A stretch of 64,000 nucleotides of DNA from contig NZ_KB907547.1 in the NCBI RefSeq assembly GCF_000382125.1, positions 640,251-704,250 of the forward strand, in the 5' to 3' direction. Both the position numbers and the translations under genes were made by a program. The notes below the pieces were generated by a model, which did not search any database, had not been told where the DNA came from, and saw nothing but the letters and a program-made list of their open reading frames with translations. This document shows, one piece after another, positions 1 through 8,380 of the stretch (the stretch's first letter is position 1; each line of letters begins with the position of its first letter). This DNA is from Eudoraea adriatica DSM 19308 (GTDB lineage: Bacteria > Bacteroidota > Bacteroidia > Flavobacteriales > Flavobacteriaceae).

Positions 1-606
1 CCGGCAGATTTATTCAGGACCCTGGAAGACGCAACTGCCGTAGACCTGGATTGGTTTTTCCGGGGATGGTTCTTTACGACCGACAATGTTGATATGGAAC
101 TCACGGATGTAAAATGGTTTAGAGTCAATGAAGAAGAACTCAATTCCAAGGACCAGAAAAAAACCGTTAAATTGAAAATTGAAGGTGAAAATTTCAGCGA
201 ACAGGCAAAGGATTTTTCGAGTGGCCCGGAAGCAATAACCATGACCTCTACCCCCGATGCGAGCTATGGCGGATTTTTATCAAGAATGGATGAGCCTGAG
301 CTCCGGAAACAACTTTCCGATAAAAATATTTATGTGGTAACTATTAAAAATATTGGGGGTCTGGTGATGCCTGTAACCATAGAATGGCTATATACAGATG
401 GCTCCAGGGAGATTGACACGCTGCCTGCAGAAGTCTGGCGCGGCAACGAATATGAAATTAAAAGGACCTTTGTAAAAGAAAAAGAAGTTTCAAAAGTGAA
501 TTTAGATCCTAATTTTGAATTTGCCGATACGGATATGAGAAACAATAGCTTTCCCAAAGTAGAAGCGCCATCAGAATTTGATGCTTTTAAGTCAAAACAG
601 GAATAG
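1..606 (+). CDS. M1 family metallopeptidase, C-terminal part (5' end outside window)
   Basis: The reading frame is open from base 1, so this is the end of a gene that starts upstream; the first internal ATG is at 94. The first residues read PADLFRTLEDATAVDLDWFF then RGWFFTTDNVD. This is the conserved C-terminal segment of Bacteroidota M1 zinc aminopeptidases, usually written FRTMEDASGVDLDWFWRGWF. The HExxH zinc site lies outside the window and cannot be checked. The remaining ~170 residues are the family's variable C-terminal tail. Such enzymes trim N-terminal residues from peptides and are usually periplasmic in this phylum. The gene ends at TAG 604-606, just before a strong hairpin terminator. 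Confidence 0.85.
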   Translation, partial: PADLFRTLEDATAVDLDWFFRGWFFTTDNVDMELTDVKWFRVNEEELNSKDQKKTVKLKIEGENFSEQAKDFSSGPEAITMTSTPDASYGGFLSRMDEPELRKQLSDKNIYVVTIKNIGGLVMPVTIEWLYTDGSREIDTLPAEVWRGNEYEIKRTFVKEKEVSKVNLDPNFEFADTDMRNNSFPKVEAPSEFDAFKSKQE

Positions 607-633
607 CATAATCTATTGCCCAATTACAGGATA

Positions 634-668
634 CAAAGAGGCAGCCAGGATGGCTGCCTCTTTGTTTT
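634..668 (+). terminator. Rho-independent terminator, probably bidirectional
   Basis: A perfect stem, GAGGCAGCC at 638-646 and GGCTGCCTC at 652-660, has a 5-nt loop and is followed by TTTGTTTT. The stem extends outward with ACAAA/TTTGT, giving a T-rich tail on both strands. It lies between convergent genes (peptidase and YegP-like protein) and can serve both. Confidence 0.85.
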
Positions 669-699
669 CATAAAACTAATACTTAGGAGAACAAACCTT

Positions 700-1029
700 T
701 TAAGAATTGTCCTGGACCGCAGCTTTTGGTGCGTTTTTTTTAACTGATGCTATGCCTTTCGCCATAGAGGAAGCAGATGCGTACATTTGGCTGTCTCCAA
801 TCACTTGTCCATTAGAAGCTTTTAAGCTGAAATAAGGGCTACCATCTTTGGCTATTTTTTTCTCAAACATTTTATCATTTTGTGAGTTCTTTCGAACGGA
901 TTCTATCCCGTTATCACAAGCAGCTTTTGAGTTATATGCTTCACTACTTAGAATTACCTGGCCGTTTGAGGCTTTAAGGTTAAATCTTAACTTCCCGGCC
1001 TTGTCTTTTTTAATTTCAAATTTTCCCAT
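700..1029 (-). CDS. YegP-like DUF1508 protein
   Basis: This 109-residue protein has two tandem copies of the ~45-residue DUF1508/YegP fold. Copy 1 (about 1-48) has F-E-I-K-K-D, F-N-L-K-A-S-N-G-Q-V-I and the S-K-A-A-C-D-N-G-I-E-S-V helix. Copy 2 (about 52-100) repeats F-E-K-K-I-A-K-D-G, F-S-L-K-A-S-N-G-Q-V-I-G and A-K-G-I-A-S-V-K-K-N. There is no signal peptide, so it should be cytoplasmic. The family is common in bacteria and has no settled biochemical role. It is monocistronic, facing the M1 peptidase gene across a shared terminator. Confidence 0.9.
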   Translation of the reverse strand: MGKFEIKKDKAGKLRFNLKASNGQVILSSEAYNSKAACDNGIESVRKNSQNDKMFEKKIAKDGSPYFSLKASNGQVIGDSQMYASASSMAKGIASVKKNAPKAAVQDNS

Positions 1030-1189
1030 TTCTTTGATTTTTAATACTGCCTATAAAAGTAACAAATTATTGTCTTTTTTTTCAGTTTTTTAAAGCACTT
1101 AATGATTTTATTCCCTTTGTTTTTGAATAACCTGATATTAAAAATCTCGTTGTTTATATTCCTGATAATTGTCCGAAAAAGACTGTCTA

Positions 1190-3025
1190 TTAGATAAGGT
1201 TTTTGCTGCAGGGGCCTTGTACAAAATACATTTTCATTTTACCCCGGTTTTTTACGGCTATTTCTCCCCTGTACTCGCAAATAAATTCATTCTTAATCAA
1301 TTCATAGGTGTTTTGGCTGATATTTATCTTTCCTGCTTCAGACATGGTTTCCATTCGGGAGGCCACATTTACAGTATCGCCCCAGATGTCATAAGAGAAC
1401 TTTTTACTTCCAACCACCCCGGCCACAACGGGCCCTGTATTTATCCCAATCCGAACATCAAATGAAAGTCCCTGGTCTGTTTCGCTTAACTTGACATCTT
1501 CTACAAATTGTAAGATCTCAAAGCCAGCCTGTACCATTTTTATGGCATGATCCTTTATTGGAAAAGGTAATCCCCCTGCACACATATAGGAATCTCCGAT
1601 AGTCTTTATTTTTTCGAGTCCATATTTTTCAATAATGTCATCAAATGCCGTAAAGTAATACCCCAGTCTTTTAACCAGTTCTTCAGGGTTTATTTGCTCC
1701 GAATATGCCGTGAAAGCCTTAAAATCTGTAAACAAAACGGTAACGGATTCAAATTTATTGGCCTTCACAGTGCCCGATTCCTTTAATTCACGGGCAGTTT
1801 CTTCCGGCAAAATATTGAGCAGCAAACTTTCGGAACGGTCCTTCTCCTTTTCAATAATAGCGTTGGTTTTTCTAACATATAAATTTCGTCTGTACAATCC
1901 TATAGCCATAAGGAAAATTAGAAACAGGGCCGTGGCAGATGCAATAGTAATTATCTTTTGCGTTCTTTTTTGCTGATTGGCAAGATCCAGCTCTATTTGC
2001 TTTTGTGCTATTTGCATTTCGCCCATTTGTTGAACGGTTGTTATATTTTTTACACTATCCCTGAAGGCAATATAATTCCGATAATATTTCAGCGCTGCAG
2101 AGGCATATCCCGTTCTTTCATATAATTCTGATAGCTTTAGATAGGCACTGCCCATTTCTGCTTTCAAACCATATTGTTTTGCCAGATTCAAAGAACGTAA
2201 AGAGTACGTAAAAGCGGCATCCCAATCGTTTCTGTAAGCATAAATATCAGACATGTAGGTGAGATATACAGTAATGGGCCGGTAGTCTCCTAATTCTTCA
2301 AGGATGGCAATGGCCTCGCTGATATTTTCTTCCGCTTTAATTTCTTGTCCTTTTTGAGCAAAAGCCAGGCCTTTATTTCCAAGATTATAGGCCAAAAAAG
2401 GTTTTCTGTTTTGAGCTTTAAAGATGGGCCCCGACTTGTTAAACAATACCAGGGCTGAATCTGGTTCGCCAAATCCCAGATAGGAGTCTCCAAGGTTTTC
2501 CACCGCGATAGCATAAGCAATTCTATCTTCTAATCCTTCCAGAATTTTGATGGCATTGCTGTAATATTGAATAACATTGGGTTTATTCCCCATTCCTGAA
2601 TAAACAGCGGCTATAGCAGTATATAAATTTCCTAATCTTCCTTTTTCGGTGCTTTCATCAATGAATTCTCTGGCTTTAAAATAACTTTCCAGAGCCATGC
2701 TTAAATCACCTTTTTGTTCATGGGCGTTCCCTCGGTGTCGATATCCTCTATAAACATACCTGTTTGAATCGACTGCTATAGCCTCTTTTAAAAGCAGATC
2801 AGTATATTTCAGTGATTCATCTGGATCGGGGTTATTTTGGGCTATTTTGTCTAATATATCCAATTGTTGCGTGGGGTCATAGTTTCCAGACTCATACAGT
2901 TTTACCAGACTATCGGATACAATTTTATTTTGACTAAAACTTGGTAAAAATGTAAACAGGAGAATTCCAAATACAAAAATTCCTTTGACAAGCTTCGCAG
3001 TGTTCTTTGTGCGATACATTTTCAT
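1190..3025 (-). CDS. TPR-containing membrane adenylate cyclase (class III)
   Basis: 611 residues: an N-terminal signal or anchor (about 8-31, ending SFSQ), six or more TPR helices (about 40-340), one membrane segment near 360-380, then a class III cyclase domain (about 400-595). Both metal aspartates are visible (LFTDFKAF and KTIGDSY). The adenine-selecting pair is Lys in EKIKTIGD and Asp in YDIWGD, with transition-state Asn and Arg in NVASRM. This pattern predicts ATP to cAMP rather than cGMP. The TPR region would lie in the periplasm and the cyclase in the cytoplasm, suggesting a sensor whose partner binds the TPRs. It starts 33 bp after the small secreted gene 3058-3507 and is probably co-transcribed with it. 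Confidence 0.9.
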   Translation of the reverse strand: MKMYRTKNTAKLVKGIFVFGILLFTFLPSFSQNKIVSDSLVKLYESGNYDPTQQLDILDKIAQNNPDPDESLKYTDLLLKEAIAVDSNRYVYRGYRHRGNAHEQKGDLSMALESYFKAREFIDESTEKGRLGNLYTAIAAVYSGMGNKPNVIQYYSNAIKILEGLEDRIAYAIAVENLGDSYLGFGEPDSALVLFNKSGPIFKAQNRKPFLAYNLGNKGLAFAQKGQEIKAEENISEAIAILEELGDYRPITVYLTYMSDIYAYRNDWDAAFTYSLRSLNLAKQYGLKAEMGSAYLKLSELYERTGYASAALKYYRNYIAFRDSVKNITTVQQMGEMQIAQKQIELDLANQQKRTQKIITIASATALFLIFLMAIGLYRRNLYVRKTNAIIEKEKDRSESLLLNILPEETARELKESGTVKANKFESVTVLFTDFKAFTAYSEQINPEELVKRLGYYFTAFDDIIEKYGLEKIKTIGDSYMCAGGLPFPIKDHAIKMVQAGFEILQFVEDVKLSETDQGLSFDVRIGINTGPVVAGVVGSKKFSYDIWGDTVNVASRMETMSEAGKINISQNTYELIKNEFICEYRGEIAVKNRGKMKMYFVQGPCSKNLI

Positions 3026-3057
3026 AAAACAGGAATTGGATTCTTCATTGGTCTTTA

Positions 3058-3507
3058 CTACTCTTCAATCTGGATTTTTGGCTCAATGGTATATGTATTG
3101 GTATTCGAACCAACATTAAATTGAAGTTGATATTTGTAAGGGGTCTTTCCTCCGCGAATAACCGTAGCCCTCGTCATCTCATTTCCCTTTATGACATCTG
3201 AACTAAAAATTCTTGGCCCACTAATGTACTTAATTGCCCTTATCCTGACCGGAGTATTTGGTTCCGTAGAGGATAACCCTTTCCATATAATGTTATCGCC
3301 TACCTGGGCAAAAATAGTAAAGTTAGCAGGGGTGTTATTTAATACAGTAGTAGTCTTCTCCACGGTAAAGTAGCATGTCTTAGCAGGGTCAGCATTCTTT
3401 GTATCTACATTAAGTGTGATTTCATGTACTGACTGTGCATGTAACCCATGTGAAGCCACTGCTATCATCAAAATAAATACGAAAAAACTAATTCTATTCA
3501 GTTTCAT
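3058..3507 (-). CDS. Small secreted protein, paralog of 3714-4199
   Basis: 149 residues with a signal peptide (about 1-25, cleaved after LHAQ). The mature part is beta-rich: VHEITLNVDT, then NFTIFAQVGDNIIWKG, RIRAIKY and a last strand YTIEPKIQIEE. The gene just upstream codes for a protein with the same plan (T-H-V-I-I-L-T-V-D-T, D-F-T-I-L-V-D-P-E-D-F-V-E-W-E-G, F-D-P-K-I-K-V). The two are therefore diverged paralogs of the same fold. Its stop lies 33 bp before the adenylate cyclase start, so it may be a periplasmic partner of that cyclase; this is inference from position. No named family was recognised. Confidence 0.7.
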   Translation of the reverse strand: MKLNRISFFVFILMIAVASHGLHAQSVHEITLNVDTKNADPAKTCYFTVEKTTTVLNNTPANFTIFAQVGDNIIWKGLSSTEPNTPVRIRAIKYISGPRIFSSDVIKGNEMTRATVIRGGKTPYKYQLQFNVGSNTNTYTIEPKIQIEE

Positions 3508-3630
3508 TTACTCCAATTCTAATTATCAAACAAAAAAAGAGGTTATACAATACTTATTCTATCTATTTAAACAGATTAATATTTGAAATATACTATATCT
3601 TCATATAATTACACGAATTCTTCCAAAAAG

Positions 3631-3660
3631 ATAACCCGGGTTAGCCCGGGTTTTTCTTTA
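3631..3660 (-). terminator. Hairpin terminator downstream of 3714-4199
   Basis: AACCCGGG (3633-3640) and CCCGGGTT (3645-3652) form an 8-bp stem with a TTAG loop on the + strand. T-rich DNA lies on both sides. On the minus strand it follows the 3714-4199 gene and would separate it from the 3058-3507 gene and the cyclase. Confidence 0.65.
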
Positions 3661-3713
3661 TCTGAAATGTATTCAATTCTAGGCCGCAAAGGCTTACTTG
3701 TATACAAATAATA

Positions 3714-4199
3714 CTATTGAACCTTAATTTTTGGGTCAAACTGGTACATTTCACCATCTACTGTAAATTGTATGGCATAGGAATACTCCTTATTTGCAGC
3801 ATTCCTTAAAACTTTTTCCTTTACCTTTTTTTTACTTCCGTTATTTCTTTTACCCTTTTTTCTGGCGTTGGAAAATATATTTTGACTATTGCCCACAGCT
3901 CTGAATTCTATCATCTCAATATCAATAGTTTCACCAGTCGTCGTAACCCCTTCCCATTCTACAAAATCTTCGGGATCAACAAGAATGGTAAAATCCTTGG
4001 CCGGCTCACTGACCTCCACAATTGTAACCTCTTCATCAGCAACATCAAAAGTACTGGCTGCCGCAGGATCATCCTGACTTAATTCTTCGGTATCAACTGT
4101 TAATATTATTACATGAGTAGCGCCCTGGCTGTATAAATTAGTCCCAAAGCAAATTAATAAGAGGGCTATTCCTAATAAATGTCGAGTAAATAGTTTCAT
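3714..4199 (-). CDS. Small secreted protein, paralog of 3058-3507
   Basis: 161 residues with a signal peptide (about 1-25, ending NLYSQ). It shares its fold plan with the next gene downstream. It differs by an acidic stretch (EELSQDDPAAASTFDVADEE) and a very basic loop, KKGKRNNGSKKKVKEK, around residues 113-128. Function is unknown. A hairpin after the gene suggests it is transcribed separately, or that read-through to the cyclase is limited. Confidence 0.7.
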   Translation of the reverse strand: MKLFTRHLLGIALLLICFGTNLYSQGATHVIILTVDTEELSQDDPAAASTFDVADEEVTIVEVSEPAKDFTILVDPEDFVEWEGVTTTGETIDIEMIEFRAVGNSQNIFSNARKKGKRNNGSKKKVKEKVLRNAANKEYSYAIQFTVDGEMYQFDPKIKVQ

Positions 4200-4464
4200 G
4201 TTTGGTGTTTTTGTTAGTTAGTTTATCTAATTGTAGTCATGTAATTTAGAAATTTCAAGATAGAGAATAAAATCGAATTAAAATGTAGGGTTTCCCTTAC
4301 GTAGGAAAACGTCTTTGAAAAACTTTTGCAAAATGTCAAATCTCCGATGAAATGCATAAAAATAACGACTAAACCACAGATTTTGCCGCTTTCACAACAA
4401 TTAGGCTGCAGATCACCACACAAATTCGTATCTTATTAATACTAAATTTTTAAATCCTACTGCT

Positions 4465-4593
4465 ATGAAAACAAATTCAGAAAAACACCCTGTATTAAAT
4501 GCAATTCTTTCGGTTTTAAATCTAAGTTTAGAGGTAGTACTTGCCTTGATCGCCCTGGGCCTCTTAATCGGTCTTTATGGTGTATTGAGTTAA
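4465..4593 (+). CDS. 42-residue single-pass membrane protein (small ORF)
   Basis: ATG at 4465 and TAA at 4591-4593. The product starts MKTNSEKHPVLNAILSVLNL and then has a hydrophobic helix (about residues 22-40, VVLALIALGLLIGLYGVLS). A clear Rho-independent terminator follows 28 bp later, which argues for a real, separately transcribed unit. The polar N-terminus and one membrane segment resemble small bacterial membrane regulators, but no family was recognised. It is transcribed divergently from 3714-4199 across a 265-bp spacer. Confidence 0.55.
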   Translation: MKTNSEKHPVLNAILSVLNLSLEVVLALIALGLLIGLYGVLS

Positions 4594-4621
4594 CACCTTA
4601 GCTTAGGAATAAAGAAATAAT

Positions 4622-4653
4622 AAAAGCCTTCGATAGCACGAAGGCTTTTTATT
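4622..4653 (+). terminator. Rho-independent terminator of the 42-residue gene
   Basis: AAAAGCCTTCG (4622-4632) pairs with CGAAGGCTTTT (4639-4649) around a 6-nt loop and is followed by TATTT. It is a textbook stem with a U-tract. Confidence 0.85.
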
Positions 4654-4751
4654 TGGTCCTACTTAGTCTCAAGTTGTTCATTCTACCAGGGTAGCTCAGG
4701 GGGTAAATGACTTTGGCAAAATCTTTGATACCTTATGGCAAAACCGCACTC

Positions 4752-5366
4752 ATGGGTAACCATCTTTGTTCAGTATTTCTTTTGCTCCTCTTTTGGAGCC
4801 TGTTACCCCTCAATGCCCAGAAAAAAGGATTTGAACCGGGCTATATTATCATACTGGAAGGAGACACCCTTTTGGGGCAGGTAAAGGATCGCTCCCAGGA
4901 ACCCTTTGTTGAATTATATCGTAAAATTCGCTTTAAGCCTGATGGGAGATCTTCAAGGAGGAAGTATAGGCCAAAAGATATACTGGGATATGGCGCGGGG
5001 GGACGGGATTATGAATCGGCACCCCTTTGGGAGGAATCGTCTTTTTTTAAATTCCGGTATTATTTGGATCCCGGTGCGGAAAAGGTTTTCCTTATGGTCC
5101 TAAGAAGGCAGGGGGGTCTTACCCATTATCGCCGCGAATTTGTCCAGGACGATAATTCATATCTGGATTCCTATCCCCTGTTCCACCGGGAAGGGTATAG
5201 TGAAATGGTTCGGGTAACCCAGGGGGTACTGGGACTCAAAAGAAAAAGGCTAATGGAGTACTTCAATGACTGTGATGAACTGGTGAATGCACTATACAAC
5301 AAAGAGCTGAAAGAAGCACACGAAGTCTACAACTACTACCTGGAATTTTGCCAAGAAACCCCATAG
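4752..5366 (+). CDS. Secreted protein of unknown function
   Basis: The frame is open from 4707, but the ATG at 4752 is preferred because it begins a normal signal peptide (MGNHLCSVFLLLLFWSLL, cleaved after LNAQ), giving 204 residues. The mature protein starts with GYIIILEGDTLLGQVKDRS, a motif seen in many Bacteroidota exported proteins annotated only as hypothetical. It is basic in the middle (R-S-S-R-R-K-Y-R-P-K) and ends in a helical, acidic tail. No catalytic motif was seen. It stands alone between two terminator-like hairpins. Confidence 0.7.
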   Translation: MGNHLCSVFLLLLFWSLLPLNAQKKGFEPGYIIILEGDTLLGQVKDRSQEPFVELYRKIRFKPDGRSSRRKYRPKDILGYGAGGRDYESAPLWEESSFFKFRYYLDPGAEKVFLMVLRRQGGLTHYRREFVQDDNSYLDSYPLFHREGYSEMVRVTQGVLGLKRKRLMEYFNDCDELVNALYNKELKEAHEVYNYYLEFCQETP

Positions 5367-5395
5367 ATTTGAAAAATCAACCTGGCTGGGGTTTT
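5356..5395 (+). terminator. Possible terminator overlapping the stop of 4752-5366
   Basis: AAACCCC (5356-5362) can pair with GGGGTTT (5388-5394), and TTG follows. The loop is long (25 nt), so this is a weak call. Confidence 0.4.
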
Positions 5396-5501
5396 GTCAG
5401 GAAAAACCTTCCCAAAATGACGCATATATCCAGTATATTTTAGATATATTTAACCACATATAACTTGTTATAGGTAAATTAACTCCGCTTAATAAACCAT
5501 C

Positions 5502-5981
5502 ATGACCAAATTAAAAATACTTTTCCCTGTATTTATTCTATCAATATTTTCTTGTCAAAACATTCCTAAAAATTCAGAAAGCGGTGCTTTTCAAAATGAT
5601 ACTACGCCCGGATTTGATGTAGCAGCTGCTACAAAAATTATCAAAGAAAGATGCAAGGAATTTGAAGATGCTGTAAAAGTCGGAGATTCCATAGCCGTAG
5701 GTGACCTTTACACCGAAGACACAAAAATAATTCCGAGTCTTACGGGCAGAAATAGCATAATAACAGAAGTCCATGAAATGTTTCGAGACAGCATCACAGG
5801 AATGAACTTTAAGATTATCAACCTCTGGGGCAATGGAAATATTATTGTAGAGGATGCATTTGTTGAATTTTATCATGCCAATGGAACGCTTGTAAGCAAA
5901 GGGAACGCCCTTTTGGTATGGAAAAAAGAAGCAGATGCCTGGCGTATTTTCCGAGATGTATATAAACCGGATAAAAAATAG
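5502..5981 (+). CDS. DUF4440 / SnoaL-like (NTF2-fold) lipoprotein
   Basis: 159 residues. The N-terminus has a lipoprotein signal with the cysteine in I-F-S-C (residue 18). The mature domain (about 40-158) matches the DUF4440 NTF2-like pattern: a first helix F-E-D-A-V-K-V-G-D-S, then L-Y-T-E-D-T-K-I-I-P, and a last strand L-V-W-K-K-E-A-D-A-W-R-I-F-R-D. Such domains are small ligand-binding or enzymatic cones. Here it would be membrane-anchored, facing the periplasm or cell surface. It precedes the TPR protein by 83 bp in the same direction and may belong to the sugar locus. Confidence 0.8.
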   Translation: MTKLKILFPVFILSIFSCQNIPKNSESGAFQNDTTPGFDVAAATKIIKERCKEFEDAVKVGDSIAVGDLYTEDTKIIPSLTGRNSIITEVHEMFRDSITGMNFKIINLWGNGNIIVEDAFVEFYHANGTLVSKGNALLVWKKEADAWRIFRDVYKPDKK

Positions 5982-6073
5982 GAAAAGTTTAGCTCAAAAA
6001 AATACGTTGACCGTAATAATGTTCTAAATATAATCCTGAATTAAATCACATAAAATAAACATAAATGACTTTT

Positions 6074-7753
6074 ATGAAAAAACTCTCCATTATTATTTTA
6101 CTCAATATAATTGCAAATACCGCCTATGCACAGCACCATCATGGTCCTGGTGAAGACTCCAAAGCAATTAACCATGTTATGGCCTGCAGAAGTGGTGTAA
6201 ATTATATTGACAACCTTCCAATACCCTTACTTATGGATGGAGTTGGTTCTTCACCTCTAAAGATAATAACCTCATCAGCAGAAGCGCAAAAGTATTTTAG
6301 CCAGGGAGTAAGTCAGTTACACTGTTTCTGGGACTTTGAAGCTTACAGGTCTTTTAAGGAAGCTATTAGATTAGACTCTACTGCAATTATGCCATATTGG
6401 GGAATGCTGCACACCATTTTGTTTATAGATAATGAAGAGTTTGACAATGAAAAGACTGTAGCAGTAGAAAAACTCAAAGATCTAAGCAAAGAGGCAAAAG
6501 GCTATGAAGCACTCTATAGTAAAGGAATTCTCGATTTTGTTGAAACTGAAAATCCAGAAGGCTATTTGAAACAGTTAGAAAATATAGTGCATCAATACCC
6601 GGAAGATGTAGATGCAAAACTGTTTCTGGCCCTGTTCAATATGTCGGGATATGATGAAAATATGGATCCCAGAAAAGGAACCATCTATAGTGAATATTTA
6701 TTGCGGGACCTCCTTATTTCCAATCCGGAAAATCATGGGGTGCATCATTATTGGATTCACCAGATGGAAAACTGTTGCCCGGAAGAGGCCATGGAGAGCG
6801 CTGAAAAGCTGGCTGCTTTAGCTCCGGAATCCGGTCATATCGTACATATGCCGGGGCACATTTATTATAAGATAGGGGATTATAAAAAAGCACACGATCA
6901 ATTCATTGACGCAATGAAAGTTGACTCCACCTATATGGCCGAACAAAATATAAAAGAGATAGACAACTGGAATTACATACATAACCTTAATTATCTTTTG
7001 GCCAATTGTGCTCAGGATGGCCGCTATAAAGAAGGATTGCAATATGCAGACAGACTTGAAAAGATGGTAGCCGTCGCAGACAGGATTGATATGCATCGCG
7101 GAGCCTATTTTTATCAAGGGATAATCACTCCTGCAATTATGGAAATGCGATTTGGATTTTGGGATAAAGCCGTTGAAAAATTTGAAAAAATAACGGATAC
7201 TGATACTTTGTATGGAAAAGCCGCAATGGATTATAAAACAGCATTCTCTATTTTTTCTAAGGGTATGCTAGCCTTGGAAAAGAACGACATTAATGCTGCT
7301 AAATCAAAATTAGACCAATTAGATGCTTTGTTCTGGAGAAATTCAAAACTGGAAAATGAAAAAGATCAAATCAATCCATTCCGGTTGAAAACACTTCTTG
7401 TGACATCAGTTGAACTCGAAGGAAATATATTGGTTGCCGAAAAGGACTTTACCAAAGGTATTCAAACTCTTAAAAAGGCTGTTAAAATGGAGAAAGATTT
7501 AGGTTACTCCGAACCGCCATATTATCCCAGGCCAACTTTACTAAGTCTGGCATCTGCTTATCTTAATAAAGGGGATTATAAGAATGCTGAATCCAGTTAT
7601 GAGAAAATTCTTGAGAAGCATCCCAATAGTTCTATGGCATACTGGGGGTTGATGAATCTTTACAAAGAAAATGAGCAGAAGGACAAATATAAAATGATCA
7701 GGAAAAAATTTGAAAATGTAACCAAATATGGGGATAGAGAAGTTTTTAAATAG
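6074..7753 (+). CDS. Secreted tetratricopeptide-repeat protein
   Basis: 559 residues from the preferred ATG at 6074 (an in-frame ATG lies at 6065). The signal peptide ends NTAYAQ and is followed by H-H-H-G. The rest is TPR solenoid: K-Y-F-S-Q-G-V-S-Q-L-H-C-F-W-D-F-E-A near residue 75, A-Y-L-N-K-G-D-Y-K-N-A-E near 505, and a last repeat to 559. Conserved His/Trp positions (GMLHTI, HHYWIHQMENCCPEEAM, HMPGHIYYKIGDY) mark a Bacteroidota TPR family often found beside oxidoreductases. It probably acts as a periplasmic scaffold. It is 46 bp upstream of the Tat-exported dehydrogenase subunit. Confidence 0.8.
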   Translation: MKKLSIIILLNIIANTAYAQHHHGPGEDSKAINHVMACRSGVNYIDNLPIPLLMDGVGSSPLKIITSSAEAQKYFSQGVSQLHCFWDFEAYRSFKEAIRLDSTAIMPYWGMLHTILFIDNEEFDNEKTVAVEKLKDLSKEAKGYEALYSKGILDFVETENPEGYLKQLENIVHQYPEDVDAKLFLALFNMSGYDENMDPRKGTIYSEYLLRDLLISNPENHGVHHYWIHQMENCCPEEAMESAEKLAALAPESGHIVHMPGHIYYKIGDYKKAHDQFIDAMKVDSTYMAEQNIKEIDNWNYIHNLNYLLANCAQDGRYKEGLQYADRLEKMVAVADRIDMHRGAYFYQGIITPAIMEMRFGFWDKAVEKFEKITDTDTLYGKAAMDYKTAFSIFSKGMLALEKNDINAAKSKLDQLDALFWRNSKLENEKDQINPFRLKTLLVTSVELEGNILVAEKDFTKGIQTLKKAVKMEKDLGYSEPPYYPRPTLLSLASAYLNKGDYKNAESSYEKILEKHPNSSMAYWGLMNLYKENEQKDKYKMIRKKFENVTKYGDREVFK

Positions 7754-7799
7754 ATACTAAATAAGTCCATCAAATATTTTAAGAAAAATAAGTTTACCT

Positions 7800-8375
7800 A
7801 TGAATACTAATAACTGGTCAAGAAGAAAATTTACCAAAGCTGTGATTTCTGCACAAGCACTGCTGGCATCAGGGGTGTTAGCGCTTCCATTGGCATGTGC
7901 CGAGTCCAATAAGACTGAAAGTGATACCCCTTTGGATAAATTACAACAAGAGACTCTAAAATTTGCCATGGATGAAATAATTCCTGCGAATGACAAAATG
8001 CCTTCAGCTTCCGAAACAGGAAGTGTAAACTATGTCTTAAATATACTGGAAGAATTGCCCGATTTATCGCCCTTGTTTATAAGCCTGACAGATAAAATTG
8101 AAGATCAAAGTTTACAACTGTCCGGTTCTGCTTTTTCAAAATTAAATAGCGAGAGGCGTATTGCTGTTTTAACAACTATTGAACAAACAGAACCCGGGTT
8201 ATTTAAAGTGCTGAAAGACTTCACTTATGAAAGTTATTATACGAATGATTCCGTCCATAAATTGATTAGCTATGAACCTCATCCAACCGGAACCACAGGG
8301 CCGGAAATGGAGCCTTTTGATGAGCAACTTCTGGACAGAGTAAAAAATATACCAGCCATGTACACTAAAATATAG
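7800..8375 (+). CDS. Gluconate 2-dehydrogenase-type subunit 3 (Tat-exported)
   Basis: 191 residues. The N-terminus NNWSRRKFTK holds a twin-arginine motif (S-R-R-K-F), then a hydrophobic stretch ending LALPLAC, which could be a lipidated cysteine. The rest fits the gluconate 2-dehydrogenase subunit 3 family: L-Q-Q-E-T-L-K-F-A-M-D-E-I-I-P then a helix bundle, with S-Y-E-P-H-P-T-G near the C-terminus. In this family it pairs with the GMC flavoprotein, encoded here 5 bp downstream. It would provide the export signal, because the flavoprotein itself has none. Confidence 0.88.
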   Translation: MNTNNWSRRKFTKAVISAQALLASGVLALPLACAESNKTESDTPLDKLQQETLKFAMDEIIPANDKMPSASETGSVNYVLNILEELPDLSPLFISLTDKIEDQSLQLSGSAFSKLNSERRIAVLTTIEQTEPGLFKVLKDFTYESYYTNDSVHKLISYEPHPTGTTGPEMEPFDEQLLDRVKNIPAMYTKI

Positions 8376-8380
8376 AGCCC

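Noticed and set aside
4223..4423. 66-residue frame in the spacer after 4199 (minus strand)
   Set aside because: Low-complexity spacer DNA, no start context and no protein-like pattern; the 42-residue gene on the + strand is better supported.
4689..4711. tRNA-like block GGGTAGCTCAGGGGGTAA
   Set aside because: It resembles a tRNA D-arm, but no anticodon arm, T-arm (GTTCGA) or acceptor partner follows; the next bases are in a coding frame.
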